This document shows positions 32,801-44,539 of a DNA stretch of 64,000 bases, piece by piece. The notes under the pieces were generated by a model. That model searched no databases. It was not told where the DNA came from and worked only from the letters and a program-made list of their open reading frames with translations. The translations under genes were made by a program, and so were the position numbers. The stretch is taken from assembly GCA_033220425.1 (NCBI GenBank), contig CM065649.1, positions 496,001-560,000 on the forward strand, in the 5' to 3' direction. Origin of the DNA: Lepraria neglecta (lineage: Eukaryota > Ascomycota > Lecanoromycetes > Lecanorales > Stereocaulaceae). Position 1 is the first letter of the stretch. Every line of letters starts with the position of its first letter.

Positions 32801-33660
32801 CGCGAGGTGATTGCTGGGTCGGCTTTGATTTTCTAGTCCAAAGACTGTAACACGTTGGCAAAGGACAAGGTCGCTGCTTCTCCCTGGACATGAATACTTC
32901 CGTCTTGGTAGATGCCGCGTGTTAAGTTTCTGTCTCAAGTGTTGAAGTATGCCGACACTTTGATTTTGCGTGGTGTTCGTTTGTGTCGAAAATTCAATAC
33001 TCTACTCCTTTCAACCAGACAACGGTCGACTTTGTGCATATCTTGAGCTAGAGATGTCAATTGTTTTGCTGTGAAATCGTGAACTGCTCCCGGTTTCCGC
33101 AAAATTGGCGCACATATCTGCAAGGGACCGTTGTTAATTGAAGCGCAGAACAGTCGAATCGTGCACTCCCTGAAGTTGAAAACTGCACTGAAATTTTTGA
33201 GATCGAACCAAAATGCAAGCCAGATTGTCCCTTCAGCGAGCATCAACTGCCCAAGTAGGCAAGCGCCTTGCATCGGAAACGCACCATTTATACCTGACCT
33301 CGAGCGTAGAATAAGGCGTTTCCAGGTCCAAGAAACATGTATTAGCCAATGATAAGCCTCAGAGGAGCATTCAAGACTTGCCTAATTTAGTGGGGCAATG
33401 TTTTTTTTCGCTGACTAATTAAGTGACGTCCATTCGATTATTTGGTTGCCTGACCATAATCAAGAAGGTCGTCTAGCATAAAAGTCGACGCAAAGGCTCA
33501 GCCGAAGGCACACAAGGAAATCCAGTACAACTGTCTTATGGCCGGATTGGTTCAGCGCTTTGGTTTGACTGTCTTGTTTGCGCCTGAAGATGAGAGGTGT
33601 CATGAGTTCGAGTACGATGGGTTGCATTTCATGTCCCTCAATGCCAATTCCTGACCTCAT
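32801..33660. other. Intergenic before the NLR gene
   Basis: Overlapping frames on both strands (32935-33273 minus, 33131-33352 plus) look like mutual shadows. No domain is recognised. A run of eight T lies at about 33402. Confidence 0.35.
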
Positions 33661-36587
33661 ATGTCCAACGATGCTTTCACTGACCCAGTTTGTGTAAAGT
33701 ATAATAGTAGTTCATGGTCTTTTCGGACATCCCAAGAACACATGGACGTACAAAGGACCTAGCGGTTGGCCAGGAGGGCTATCACCCGACACTCATCAGC
33801 CCGTTGAGGGGTATGACCACTCCGATCAACCAGCCCGCAAAAAGCAACGTACAAGCCACAAAGAATTGCCTTGCGAGATCTATTGGCCACGAGACCTTTT
33901 GCCGGAAGTCTTCCCCCAGGCGCGCGTTCTAACGTGGGGGTACGATGTTCAGGTTGAGCAAATTCTCACTTCGACATCGAGAGCCTCAATATTCCATCAC
34001 GCTGAGACGTTGTTGTCTGACTTAGCAACGCTCAGAAATACAGAGTTGGACAAAGCAAGGCCAATACTTTTCATTGCCCATAGCCTTGGAGGTATTGTGG
34101 TCAAAGATGCCTTGAGCCTTTCCCGCAATGAGAATACGTTCTTCAAAGAAATCTTACCAGATACAATTGGCGTGATGTTCTTGGGTACACCACATCATGG
34201 CACAAAAGTTGCGACTTTAGGCAAGGTGGCGTTTGAGTTGTCAAAGCTATTACTACAGAAGCCAAATATCAAGGTTCTTCGGGGACTCGAAGTCAATTCA
34301 GAGATTCTAGAGCGCATTGCTAGAAGCTTTGGGCAAGTTCTTGCCACTGGATGCATCAAGGTTCACTCGTTCCGAGAAGAGATTAATACGAAGGGCCTCG
34401 AAATCGTTGAGGAACTTTCATGAGACCCGTGGAACCCTTCACGCCAACCACAGGAATATGACGAAGTTCTCATCCTCCGACGATGCCAAATTTCAAAGAG
34501 TAGTATCAGTTTTGCGACGATAGCTCGACGATATTCCCAACTCACAGCCTATTTCAGACATTGCAATGCAATCGGTAATAGAAGCTCCGAGCCTTCCGGA
34601 TGGCCTGATCTTCGACGAGCGATACCAAGACTGCCTTACATCTCTGAATTATGCCGAAGCGAGAAATCGTATTGAGGAGGTCGAGACTGCATACGAGGAG
34701 ACCTATGATTGGGTTTTCGATCGCCAGCTTGGTTTCTATGATTGGCTCGAAGACAAGCATCCAAGCAACATGTATTGGATTCGTGGAAAGCCAGGCTCAG
34801 GGAAATCTACGTTAATGAAGTTCATCATGCATCACTCCTTGACGTGCAAACTTCTCGAAAGGTACCACAAAAGCTCCTGGGTGATTGCAGGGTATTTCTT
34901 CCATGACCGAGGGACTGTAGTCCAGAAATCCGCGCAAGGGTTTCTTCAGGAACTTCTATACCAGCTGCTGCGCCAACGAAAAGGATTGTTTCCCTCGATC
35001 TATCCACAGCTACTTCGTTTGGATGAAACCCGCAATTTAAAAGGCCCTAAAGGCTTAGCTGAGGCTTGGACCATTGGCGAACTCAAGGAATCACTGCTAA
35101 GGATCGTTTCTAAGTCGACCTCCGATATGAACGTTTGTCTATTCGTTGACGCTCTGGATGAGCACGATGGAAACCATCAGGACCTCCTCTCTATATTGAG
35201 TCGCCTTACCCAGCTGACAAACAATCCCTTTTTTCGGCTTCGCTTGTGTCTAGCCGGACGCCCCGAAAACGTTTTCAAAGATGCTTTTCACACTTTGCCC
35301 GGTTTTTCAATTCACGATTTTACGACTGATGGTATACGGCTATACGCAGAAGGGAGAATGAGGACAGAAGTGAAGGGTGAATTCACCGATGAAGGTGCAG
35401 AACAGCTCTCCGGTCTCATTGGTGATATCGTCAAAATGGCTGATGGTATATTCCTGTGGGTGAGACTTGTTGTCGACGAGTTAGTTGAGGGTTTGTGTGA
35501 GGGAGATAGTGCGGAAGAGCTGAGGGAACTACTTTCTACCATCCCAACCGAAGTAGAGGACTTGTATACGAGGGCCATTCGTCGCACACGTCGGATCTCA
35601 CTACTCACCTTAACGAAACAAAGAGAAGAAGCCTATATAATGTTTCAAATTGCGATACATGCCCGCCAATCTTTTTCGATATACTTGTTCCTCGCAGCAA
35701 CGCTATTTTTGACCACTGGAAGAAGGACATACCCAGATTTACAACGACTCTCGCTTGACCAGATGGAACGCCGTCTAAACAGTCGATCTGCTGGGCTGTT
35801 AGATGCCCCTGGTCGTCCAATCTCGCAAGACCAGCCTGTTCACTTCATCCACCAGACCGTAAAGGAGTTCATGGTCACTGGTAAAGGAGGCAGACTGATC
35901 AGTGAAAACCTTAGCGGCAAGCCTCAGGATAGTGCAAATACTTTGATTCTCCGATACATAATAAATGTTCTCGCTCACTTCAACCCTCACCCTTTCGATA
36001 GCGTGGTGTTTAGCTCAGAGCACATGTTCGCGATTGATAATTTCCGTTACTACGCACATAAGATCGAATTTGACGAAGGGAAGCGCGTAAGTGCGCATCT
36101 TGAACCAGCCATGTTGCTCGGTACGGACTCGGAGCAACATCATATCCTTCTACGGATGATATCCCATATTGACAAAGATCATGGGCGAGAATGGGAAGAC
36201 ACGCTCGCCAACATGCAGGATCGCCTCCAAAGCCGACTACTCGTGTTCTACGTCGTGTGCCATCTGCCTCTGTCGTTGACTCAGTGTGTGCTATCTTGCA
36301 AGGCCGATGTATCGGAGGAAATTTCGGGCCTGTTGCTGAAATCTGCCCTCTTTTACACGGTCGTCAACCACTCTCCCGAAGCTTCCCGCACTCTGCAAGC
36401 CCTCCTAGAGTCAGGAATCGGAGCAAATCTTTCGCAGCGGGCGTTCTATGAGTTGGAAAGTAACGTGGAGCATCATCTCTCCATCGCTGAGACCCAAAGT
36501 CTTTTGAATAACAGAATCCTGGAGCTTTGGGCTGAACTCCGAGCTGAGACACATCGTGTGACAAATGCACCTGAGGCCTCGAATTGA
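33661..36587 (+). pseudogene. NLR (STAND) protein: alpha/beta-hydrolase effector plus NACHT, broken
   Basis: The N-terminal effector is a lipase-like hydrolase of the type found in fungal NLRs. Its blocks are IIVVHGLFGHPKNTWT (about 33700), WPRDLLPEVFPQARVLTWGY, the nucleophile elbow FIAHSLGGIVVKDAL and GVMFLGTPHHGTK. A linker HETRGTLHANHRNMTKFSS, RVVSVLRR and LDDIPNSQP leads to the NACHT part. There the P-loop is MYWIRGKPGSGKSTLMKF, the Walker B VCLFVDALDEHDG, a sensor region FRLRLCLAGRPENVF, then FLWVRLVVDELV and FIHQTVKEFM. The C-terminus (to 36587) shows no clear ANK, TPR or WD repeats. Lesions: frame disagreement near the start (about 33700), a frame shift near 34420 between LEIVEELS and HETRG, and TAG at 34521-34523 where RRW is expected (TGG to TAG). 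Intact homologues act in non-self recognition and cell death. The 673-residue NACHT frame from 34566 is still open. Confidence 0.82.
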
Positions 36588-37690
36588 GGTCATATGCAAT
36601 GCAACGGCACACACATCATCCATCGATCAGGACCTACAGCTTGAACCATTGCCCCACAGTCTAAGGAATTACGCAGTCCATCGCCACGACGACGTGCTTA
36701 GTTTAGTCTTCATAATCCCGCAAAATCTCGAGGGTTGATGGATCAGAACAGCCCGTTTCGATTATGCTTATTAGCCAGGCTTCGAGCATAAGGCATCTAC
36801 AGCGCCAAGAGCAGCTCAACAGGGTCTCATAAAATACCTGATTTGTCTCCTTCGGCCCTTGTACTTTTGAGTTACTGTATACATTACCCTCAGCGATGTC
36901 TTTTGCCTACATACTCACGTGTGGGCCACTCAAATATGTTAGCTGCTGCTCCGAATGCCCGCCATAGACACGTAGGAAGTCATGGCGTTGGGGTGTTCAC
37001 ACCGAGTTCCCCCACCTCTGGGAGGACGGTAGTCTTACATGGAGGCCTGGTAAATGTAGAGCTCGGCACCCGGCGTTGAGGCTTGCCGCGCCAATGAGAC
37101 AGACTACTTACGCGTACTGCAGCCCAACTTGGTTTGGGAGTTGAACGCATTATTTTCGGGCCACAGACGCCTGGGGAAACCTCCTTCATCAACGATATAT
37201 GCCATGGGATCTCGGACCGAGGGATCCTTCCGTGCGCTGTACCGTTTTCAGAGACGATTTGGAGGTGCTTTCTCTGTGAATGCCACACGGCGGCTTCAAG
37301 GAGATTTATGTTTGATCACGACAGGTGGAATTGCATATTATGTTGTGGCTTGCTGTCTATAGGGGAGTTCCAGATAGCAACTGAACATGTGGAAGTCGGT
37401 ACCAAATATTTCTCTTCAATAGTTTTCTGCTACGCGTGCCGTGCAAGTCCTAATGCAGTGTATTGTAAAGGACCTGTCTACCTCAACATCCCATCCTAGT
37501 CAGAAATCCCGGAAAAGCCTCTCCAAAATGAAAGCGGTAGAGACTGTTTCTTATGCCAACAAAATGGTAAACACGAGCTATATGACTAACAAGACCCGTT
37601 TTCCATGCTCGCGAACAACAATTAGCCGGCTTCCCCCACCTATTCAAAGCTCCATCTTTGTCAGGGCCATCGTATCTAACCCCCCGTCAC
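36588..37690. other. Intergenic, no supported gene
   Basis: A frame at 37134-37499 plus is Cys-rich (WRCFLCECH, CILCCG, CYACRASP) but lacks an ATG-linked leader and matches no family I know. It overlaps an equally long antisense frame. Nothing else is seen. Confidence 0.3.
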
Positions 37691-38088
37691 TTACAGCGGT
37701 GTCTGACTGCAAACGAAAGCCGAAGTGGTAGATGTCGGAATCGTCACCGTAGTAGTCGGCTCAATAATGAAAAGCTACACGAGGCGAATCAGCGCCTCCC
37801 CTCTCTGAAATCAACCCTCCACATCATCAGGACTTCACTTACAGGACACGGCCTATGAGCCGTACTAATAGCAAGATCCCCACATCCCTGGCAATCAACC
37901 GACACCGTCGCTGTAACGGTAGCCGATCCAAAGACCGTGGCTGTTGGGCCGCCGTTGAAGCACGTGGCTGGAGCGGTCGAGGTGGATGTGCAGGAGGGTA
38001 TAGGTATGGGTGTGTCGCAGGCGATACCGCAGTTTGGCGCTGCGGAGACGAGGGCGACGACGCCGGCTAGAATGATTGGAATTTGCAT
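37691..38088 (-). CDS. Small secreted Thr-rich protein
   Basis: Two exons, join(38088..37843, 37774..37691), give 109 residues. ATG 38088 opens a good signal peptide (MQIPIILAGVVALVSAAP). The mature part has a short Cys-containing core (NCGIACDTPIPIPSCTSTS, CFNGG, VDCQGCGD), a T/V-rich stretch (TVFGSATVTATVSV) and a Thr-rich end (EPTTTVTIPTSTTSA) before a last cysteine. A longer frame begins upstream at 38193, but the signal peptide decides the start. The protein should be secreted or wall-linked. Small cysteine-containing secreted proteins are effector-like candidates, but nothing here proves that. Splice phases agree and the intron has GTAAGT and TGTAG ends. Confidence 0.65.
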
Positions 38089-39142
38089 GGTTGTGTATGT
38101 GTGATTGATAATTTGAATAGTGGAGTTAGTTTTGAGGAAATTGTTTTGGGGTTGCTGGGGAATGTGAAGTATGTATGGTCGTTGGGAAGGCAACTGTTAA
38201 ATATTCATTCACTCATTGCATTGCCACATAGTGGAGAAAGACAGGGGGACGTGCTGAGAGCTGAGACGCGCAAATTTGAGCTCCCATCTGACTGGCGCCT
38301 TGAGCATGCGAATCAATTGTCATTTTCGACTATGTTGCAATCCTCGTCTTACTTGGTCGATTAATTCTTCAAGATCCGTCATCATGTTGGTTCGCGAGTC
38401 CGGTCAACGTTGTAGATACATGTTTCGTGTTGTTGCAGCGCAGCCAGCTCAATCTGGTCGTGACATGGGCTGTGAGGCTGAGTGGTACGCCTGAGCGCCC
38501 ACGTGGCCGAAATGAAGAGGCCATGGGATCCTCAGTTGAGCGTGAGTCAACGCAATTTGTTGTGAGTAATTCGGCTGTTCGAATTCAACGTGGTCATTAT
38601 TCGTATTACACGAATCTGGAAATTGGGAACGAAGAATATCAACATGGTCAATGCGATTCATCCGATCTACTCCGTATTCTAGAAGTCACTGCAAGGCTCA
38701 TCAATGCTGAGATGATGATATTCGAGGCACGAGTCGTGATTACCCTCGTGATTGCATTTACGAGAGCACCAAGAAGCAAAGAGAAAAGCCAAATGAGATC
38801 ACAACAGAGGCTTACAGTGGGGATATGAAGGCTCTGATGCGATAGGCTGAAGATCCAGCTTCCGTGTAGATGGTGGTCCAATGCCTTGTGTCGTCCTGGG
38901 GTGTGATAAGCTGTACAACGATCTTTAGTATGCACACAATACCGAGGCGCGGGCAAACCAGAAGAGCCATCAAGAAGTAATAAGGTAGTCAATTGATCTC
39001 ATGACCAGATCCGACCAAGTGCCCTTCGATCTAGATTAACTCCAGCGCCACAACAAGTCAGCATGTACGCGTGTCTAATGGTCCAGTATCGTATGTGCAA
39101 GCCTTGTATCATTAAAAATCCGCCGAACGCCCTCCACAGTCT
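38089..39142. other. Intergenic
   Basis: Frames 38427-38828 plus and 38648-38992 minus overlap antisense to each other and lack motifs, though the minus one has a hydrophobic stretch (CDLIWLFSLLLGALVNAI). No gene is supported. Confidence 0.35.
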
Positions 39143-40149
39143 TCAGTAGCCCTCTTCATCCCCTCCTTGCTGGTAGATATGCCGGCTACGGCCGGGATCT
39201 TTCCGCATCTGCTGGCCTGAGCCGGTAAAGCCCACTGAAATTCAGGTCAGCCTTGTCTTTAGCCAACGCGGATAGAGAGGAATCTTACCTCTTGCGTTGA
39301 CGCCTTCTGGCGTCCTAAACATACTCTCTTTCTTTGCGACTCTGCCTGTCTTCCCTTTCATGGTGAAGTCTTGCCATTTGCTCTTACCAGCTTCCAGCTC
39401 TTTATTCGCATTCACTTTTCGTGGTACCTTCGCTGGCCGTACTGGCCCATCGCTGACTTTGCTGGGCTCCTTTTTCGCTTGGCTTGCTAGTGTAGGATCA
39501 ATATTCGCGGCTGCGGAGATCACGTTCGTGTTGGCTGGTATCGATGGTGTGGTTGGTGCTCCTGGGGGACCATCAGCTTTGCGCTTTTTGGAATCATTTG
39601 ATATCGGTTTGATGTCATGTGCTGAGAGAGTTTCGGTGGTGGAGTAAGATTTGAAGGTGACGATGTAGACGGGCTTGCTAGAGGAACCGGTGATGGACGT
39701 GATTCTGGCTGGGTAGAAAGACTTGTCTCCTGATTTCCACTTTGCAAGAACGGTATCATTTACAGAAAATGTAGTCGCTGTCTGAGGCTCATCCACTGGT
39801 CCTGGTGCAGCTGGTTTGCGATAACCCGCCTGAAAGGCCGGATGGTTCTCCTTGGACCATTTCTCCTTCACTGGTGGGGTGGATGGCTTTTGGGCTGGAA
39901 CTGGTGCTGAAGCTGGCTTTAGCTCTGCGATCGTGGTCTCGGTGAGGGTAATGACTTCTTCAAGCTCTGCCTTGAGATTTTGTAGCTCCGCATTTTCTGG
40001 GTCGGCTTGGAGGCCGGATTGTACTGTTTCCAGCTATAGAAGAGGAGGATATCAGCCACTGTATGCAGATAGTAGCGGATAGATGGGACGCATACCTGTA
40101 GTCTATATTCTTTGAGATCAGCTTCTAGGGAGGCGACTTCGTTGCTCAT
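39143..40149 (-). CDS. SPF30/SMNDC1-like Tudor-domain splicing factor
   Basis: Three exons, join(40149..40096, 40033..39289, 39234..39143), give 296 residues with consistent phases. The N-terminal coiled coil (EVASLEADLKEYRLQLETVQ) is followed by an Ala/Pro linker. A Tudor domain follows at about residues 95-150 (FSVNDTVLAKWKSGDKSFYP, ARITSITG, YIVTFKSYSTTETLSAHDI) and then a basic region with a KKRK patch. The conserved end has KSKWQDFTMKGKTG and KESMFRTPEGVNARVGFTGS, followed by a QQM and YQQ tail. SPF30 binds symmetric dimethyl-arginine on Sm proteins and helps recruit the tri-snRNP in the nucleus. Exon 3 was found by reading past the GTAAGA donor; the frame otherwise continues into an unrelated tail. 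Head to head with YAP1, 880 bases apart. Confidence 0.85.
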
Positions 40150-41029
40150 TCTGCTCCTCGTTCAAGACTTGAGCAAACTGATGGATGAAGTGAAGATGGA
40201 ATTTACCGACAGGTATGTATCGCTTGTAGTCGCAGCGTGTGACAGGCTAGCTAGAATAAGTAATGATTGGTGATAAGTAGGTGACTTGGATGGTGGACTC
40301 CGCACTTCGGCTTGATGAAGGCAGCCGTAGCTAGCCTGGTCTACTTCTCATATGTGAAGGACATTCTTGATTTCTCAGCAAAGCATCTAGAACTAAAAGT
40401 CGTCCGCTACGCGCACCTTGATTGGACAACTCGGTCGTTTATTCAAAAGGCACATGTGTAGAATGAGTCAGAATCATACAGCTACGACATAGGGGTCAAC
40501 AAGGCGCCTTGTTTCTTGAGCAATTAATGTCGTCACTGCTCTCTCTAGTCCTTAGCTGCCTCTGTCCCGCATACTAGAATGATTCTATCGAGATCCATTG
40601 ACTGCTGGGGGCGTCATCCGTCGTCTGCCTGTCATGGTAGCACATCGACTGTCCAGGTACAAGGAATTCAATTGGTCCTAGATATCAAAACCTATCGACT
40701 AGCTCGCTGCCCGTAGCCCGCAGCTCGTCATCTTCAAAGGCCTCTCCACCATAACATTCCTTTGACTCTTTTCAATCACTTTACAACTTCTCCGCAACCT
40801 CACGACAACACCTCCGTAGATTGTTATACTCATACAACAGTGTTCTCGTTGTGGTGCTGATTATCGCAACCACCCCACGACCAAGCAAACCATTGACGCG
40901 GGGTCGGTCAAATTCACATCCGTCAGATTCCATCCGTCCTCCCAACGCCAAAAACCCCTACCTGTCATCTATCAAAGGATTCCCAGCCATCAGCATCGAC
41001 AATCACCGTCATCAATATTTTGGAATATC
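40150..41029. promoter_or_regulatory. Divergent promoter region SPF30-like / YAP1
   Basis: 880 bases between opposed start codons. The last 300 or so bases are C/A- and C/T-rich like a long fungal 5' leader for YAP1. A frame over 40821-41033 begins with TTG, not ATG, so it is not taken as an upstream ORF. Confidence 0.4.
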
Positions 41030-43099
41030 ATGAATGGTACAGCATTCGGCCCCGATCTCTCATTGACACCTAGCCAGGAGGGTCTCCTCCGCACGGCTTT
41101 GTCCTCGAACAATCCTACCAAATCCTCCCCGCAAACCGCCAGCACCCGGCCGTCAGCCAACGCACGCTCTTCCAGCGACCAGAAATACAACGCGAATTCC
41201 GCAATGGCCAACGGTGCGAATATGTATACTTCCCCAATCCAACAGACTCCGGGCTCCGGCCAACTCAGCAACTTTGACGAGAGTCCCTCCTTCCTAGATT
41301 ACGACCTGGACGATGGAAACTTTGACTGGGATAATTCTGGCGATCAGCTTTTTGGAGATCTGCCTGGTACTGAGTTCAACGATGACAGCGAGCACCATGA
41401 TAAGAGGAAGGCTTCTAGCGGCGAGGACGATGAAGAAGAAGGGTCTAGCAAGAGACGCGAAGGGAATGACAAGGGTGCAAAGAAACCCGGACGTAAGCCT
41501 TTGACTGGAGAGCCCACTACAGTAAGCCGTGCCCATCCGAAAGTCTACCAATGAAGGTACTCATATTTTGGCTTTCAGAAACGCAAGGCCCAAAATAGAG
41601 CTGCTCAAAGAGCTTTCCGGGAACGAAAAGAACGTCATCTGAAGGATCTCGAAACTAAAGTTGATGAGCTGGAGAAGACGTCGGAGACTACAAATCATGA
41701 GAATGGACGACTTCGCGCCCAAGTCGATAAGCTCAACATGGAGCTCAAGGAGTACCGCAAACGGCTATCGCTGAATAGCACAGGTGCTTCACATTCTCCG
41801 CCACAGTCTGCCACTCGCAGCTTCTACAACAGCAATGGGAGTGATTTCCAGTTTGCCTTCCCTAAATTCGGGGATCTTCCGGGCTCTTTCTTGAATAATG
41901 GCTCTATTGCCAAGACTACCTCGCCTCCGCTCGCTGGCCAGCGCTCAGCCTCCGCTTCAAGTTCTAGTCTTCCAGGGTTTACTAGGAAGCCATCTTCGGA
42001 TTCTGCAAGCTCGAAGTCGCCAACAAACCTCAATGGTACTACAGCCAGCCCTCAGACATATCAGAGATCCTCCAATAGCTTCGACAGCAATAAGTTTGGC
42101 GAGCTCAGTGGACTATTCAGCCCTTCAATTCTTGAGAACGCCAGCCGTAGTAGTTCGGCGGATTATGTGTCATATCCTAGCAACAAAACCGCATCCCTGA
42201 ATGGTCTGGCGAGGCCAGGCAGCATCAGCAGCACTAATGGCCAGGCGCACATAGCAAACGGTCGGCATGCTTCCTCCGCATCCATCACAAACTCGCCAGC
42301 TTCATCAATGTCCCATGCTCTCGACTCCTCGTGTGGTACTACGCCAGAATCCTCCGCTGATTCGCCTGATAATCGAAAGTCAAGCGAAGGCAATCTACAG
42401 ACCATCAACGAAGAAGCAATGTCTCTGTCCAAATCGGGAGGTAAGAAATCCTTCTATGACGGATGGGCCGAAGCGTGCGGCAGCATCGCCGAACCGGTCC
42501 CTCCGATGCTTACAGAGTCTAACGGTGTTCCAGCTGCTTCAAATATGGCGAAGTCCGACATCAATGGCATCGATTGGTTTGCCCAACAGAACGGAGGCCA
42601 ATTCGATCCTGTCCTTTTCGGCGACTACAGGGATCCACAGGATAACATTCTAAGCAATAATGCCTTTGGAAACTTTTTCAACGACGCTTTCCCAACGCAA
42701 GATTTCTCAAGCCCGTACAACACAGGCGACTTTGCTAGCCCGCCAGCTAAACAAGATCTGATGCAACAAGTCGATAAGCAGAAGGAAGGCAGTCCGCTTG
42801 AGGTCGTTCCCGGAGATGAAGCTAGACAATTCATAACCTGTGGCAAGCTTTGGTTCGTACGATCACATCCTATTCAACATACTTTTCTGACCTTTCCGCG
42901 CCGTAGGGACCGCGTTCAAACATCTAAGAAGGCTCAATCGGGCCAGGTCGATATGGATGATCTTTGCTCACAGCTCAAGTCCAAGGCCAAGTGTTCCGGC
43001 AAGGGCGCTGTTATTGCTGAGAAGGATGTTGATGCTATTCTGGGTCCTGCGAGTCCTGCGCCTGCAGAATCAAATGACTTCTTAGAGATGTTTTCGTGA
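41030..43099 (+). CDS. YAP1: bZIP transcription factor Yap1/AP-1 (oxidative stress)
   Basis: Three exons, join(41030..41521, 41579..42852, 42907..43099), give 652 residues. The basic region is KRKAQNRAAQRAFRERKERH (residues 165-184), followed by a leucine zipper (LKDLETKVDELEKTSETTNH...). Intron 1 lies exactly before the basic region. Downstream, cysteines in SSCGTTPESSADSP and WAEACGSI form the n-CRD area. The C-terminal c-CRD has ITCGKLWDRVQTS, VDMDDLCSQLKSKAKCSGKG and DAILGP; it contains the nuclear-export signal and the redox-sensing cysteines. The protein moves to the nucleus on peroxide stress and switches on antioxidant genes. Intron 2 (42853..42906) is 54 nt, in frame, stop-free and has the weak donor GTTCGT. 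Retention would insert 18 residues inside the c-CRD. Confidence 0.93.
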
Positions 43100-44539
43100 C
43101 CTTAATTTGGCGCTTAGGCAGTCTGTATGGAGCACGGGTATGGGCACAATCAAACCGTCATGATATGAATAAGATGGGTTACGATACCAGGCGTCTCATG
43201 GGCTGAAGCTCGACGGAAAATCACTGGTGAGGTTTGGCACTTCTCTCCTCTTGGAGGAACGCTGTCGTGCTGTGGGTATTTTGTACGGTGGAGAATGTTA
43301 TGGTACACGGTTATGAGTCGCTGGATAGCTTATGATAGCAAAACTCGTTCGAATGATACTCAATTTTCAAATAACATCACAATAGCAGGCATAGACCTTT
43401 CACAGAATTATCTCGGTGCTATCTCTCTAGAATTAACTAGCGCCGAAATTTCTTGAGCTTCCATCATTCCAGATATACATTTTTTTCAATTTTACTGAAC
43501 AAACGCTCACATCGTATCCGCTACATCTCTGACTCTAATTCTATTGATCGTAAATATGACCGGTCATCGAATTGTGCAAGTCACATAGGTCGCCAGTCAG
43601 GTGCACTCAATTTGCCGTTATGGCTCTCATCGTTGAGTAAGTCTACGCCATTTCTTCCTATCTAAGGGGCCTCGCAAATGATTATTCCATGCTCAACTCC
43701 TTGAAAACCTTTAATCGTACTGATTCTTTAATCTCTTTGATAGAAGTAGACCTGAAGCATGGAAAGCCCGATGTTTGTACAATCTCTAGCCAGGTGGACA
43801 ACGATGCACCAAGTCTGTTGAGCTCCCAATTCGATGATATCGAACTGGGAAAGATGATTACATGCAACCGCTGGGACACTGGAGATTATGTGAATCGTGC
43901 CACAATATGATTGTGAGTTCCAAGTCGTCGAAGAGAGGGACTGTCTTCGGTCTGGACCACAAGTCATTTTGATGATGGCGATCTGTCTCGAGTAATCGTT
44001 GAACGACTCCAAGATCAGAGTTATATCAAGTGTCGCAGACTTACCAAAAGTGCCATTAAAGGTACATTCTGCCGGGTCTGCAGGAATAATTTGGAAGCGA
44101 TTGCGCAGAAGCAAGGACGCGTGTTAGTGAAGTGTCAAAAGCCTGTGGAGGTCGTAGGGAAGCTTTCTGTTGCAATGTGGCAATAGGCTGGGAAGGATAT
44201 CTAGCTAATGGGGGCCCCCAGGGCCCCATATATGCCCAAAACAGACAAAGAACGGCTAGCAACAGGCTTCTGGAATCGCATAGAAAGCAATCAAGCAACG
44301 GATTGCAACACTTTCGCTTGTGGTCTACATTACCGGGAAAACATGGGGACTCGAAATTCTACGTGATAATCTACCGATTGGATGCGTGAATGATCTTGAG
44401 ATGGACATTCAGTACAAGAAAAGGGAAATCCCGATAACAAGGCCACCTCATATTGCCGCTCGAAGCTATGCGACAATTTCAAATGCCCATATTGCACTGG
44501 CGAGAGTCTAGATTGATAGATGTGACACCACTCACTGGA
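43100..44539. other. Intergenic, no supported gene
   Basis: Between YAP1 and the HET relic. Frames 43689-43910 plus and 43728-44114 minus are antisense to each other and match nothing known. A GC block, gggggccccc followed by agggcccc, sits at 44211-44228. AT-rich patches occur near 43360-43500. Confidence 0.35.

Noticed and set aside
1613-36587. One large Starship element running from the DUF3435 relic to the NLR
   Set aside because: Intact core genes (TSR2, IND1, SUP35 and others) fill the interval, and no element ends or target duplications were seen.
37134-37499. Cys-rich secreted protein
   Set aside because: No signal peptide, no supported start, and an equally long antisense frame overlaps it.
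42853-42906. Extra 18 residues in Yap1 taken as a coding insertion
   Set aside because: GT-AG borders and the restored conserved KLWDRVQTS junction show it is most likely an intron.
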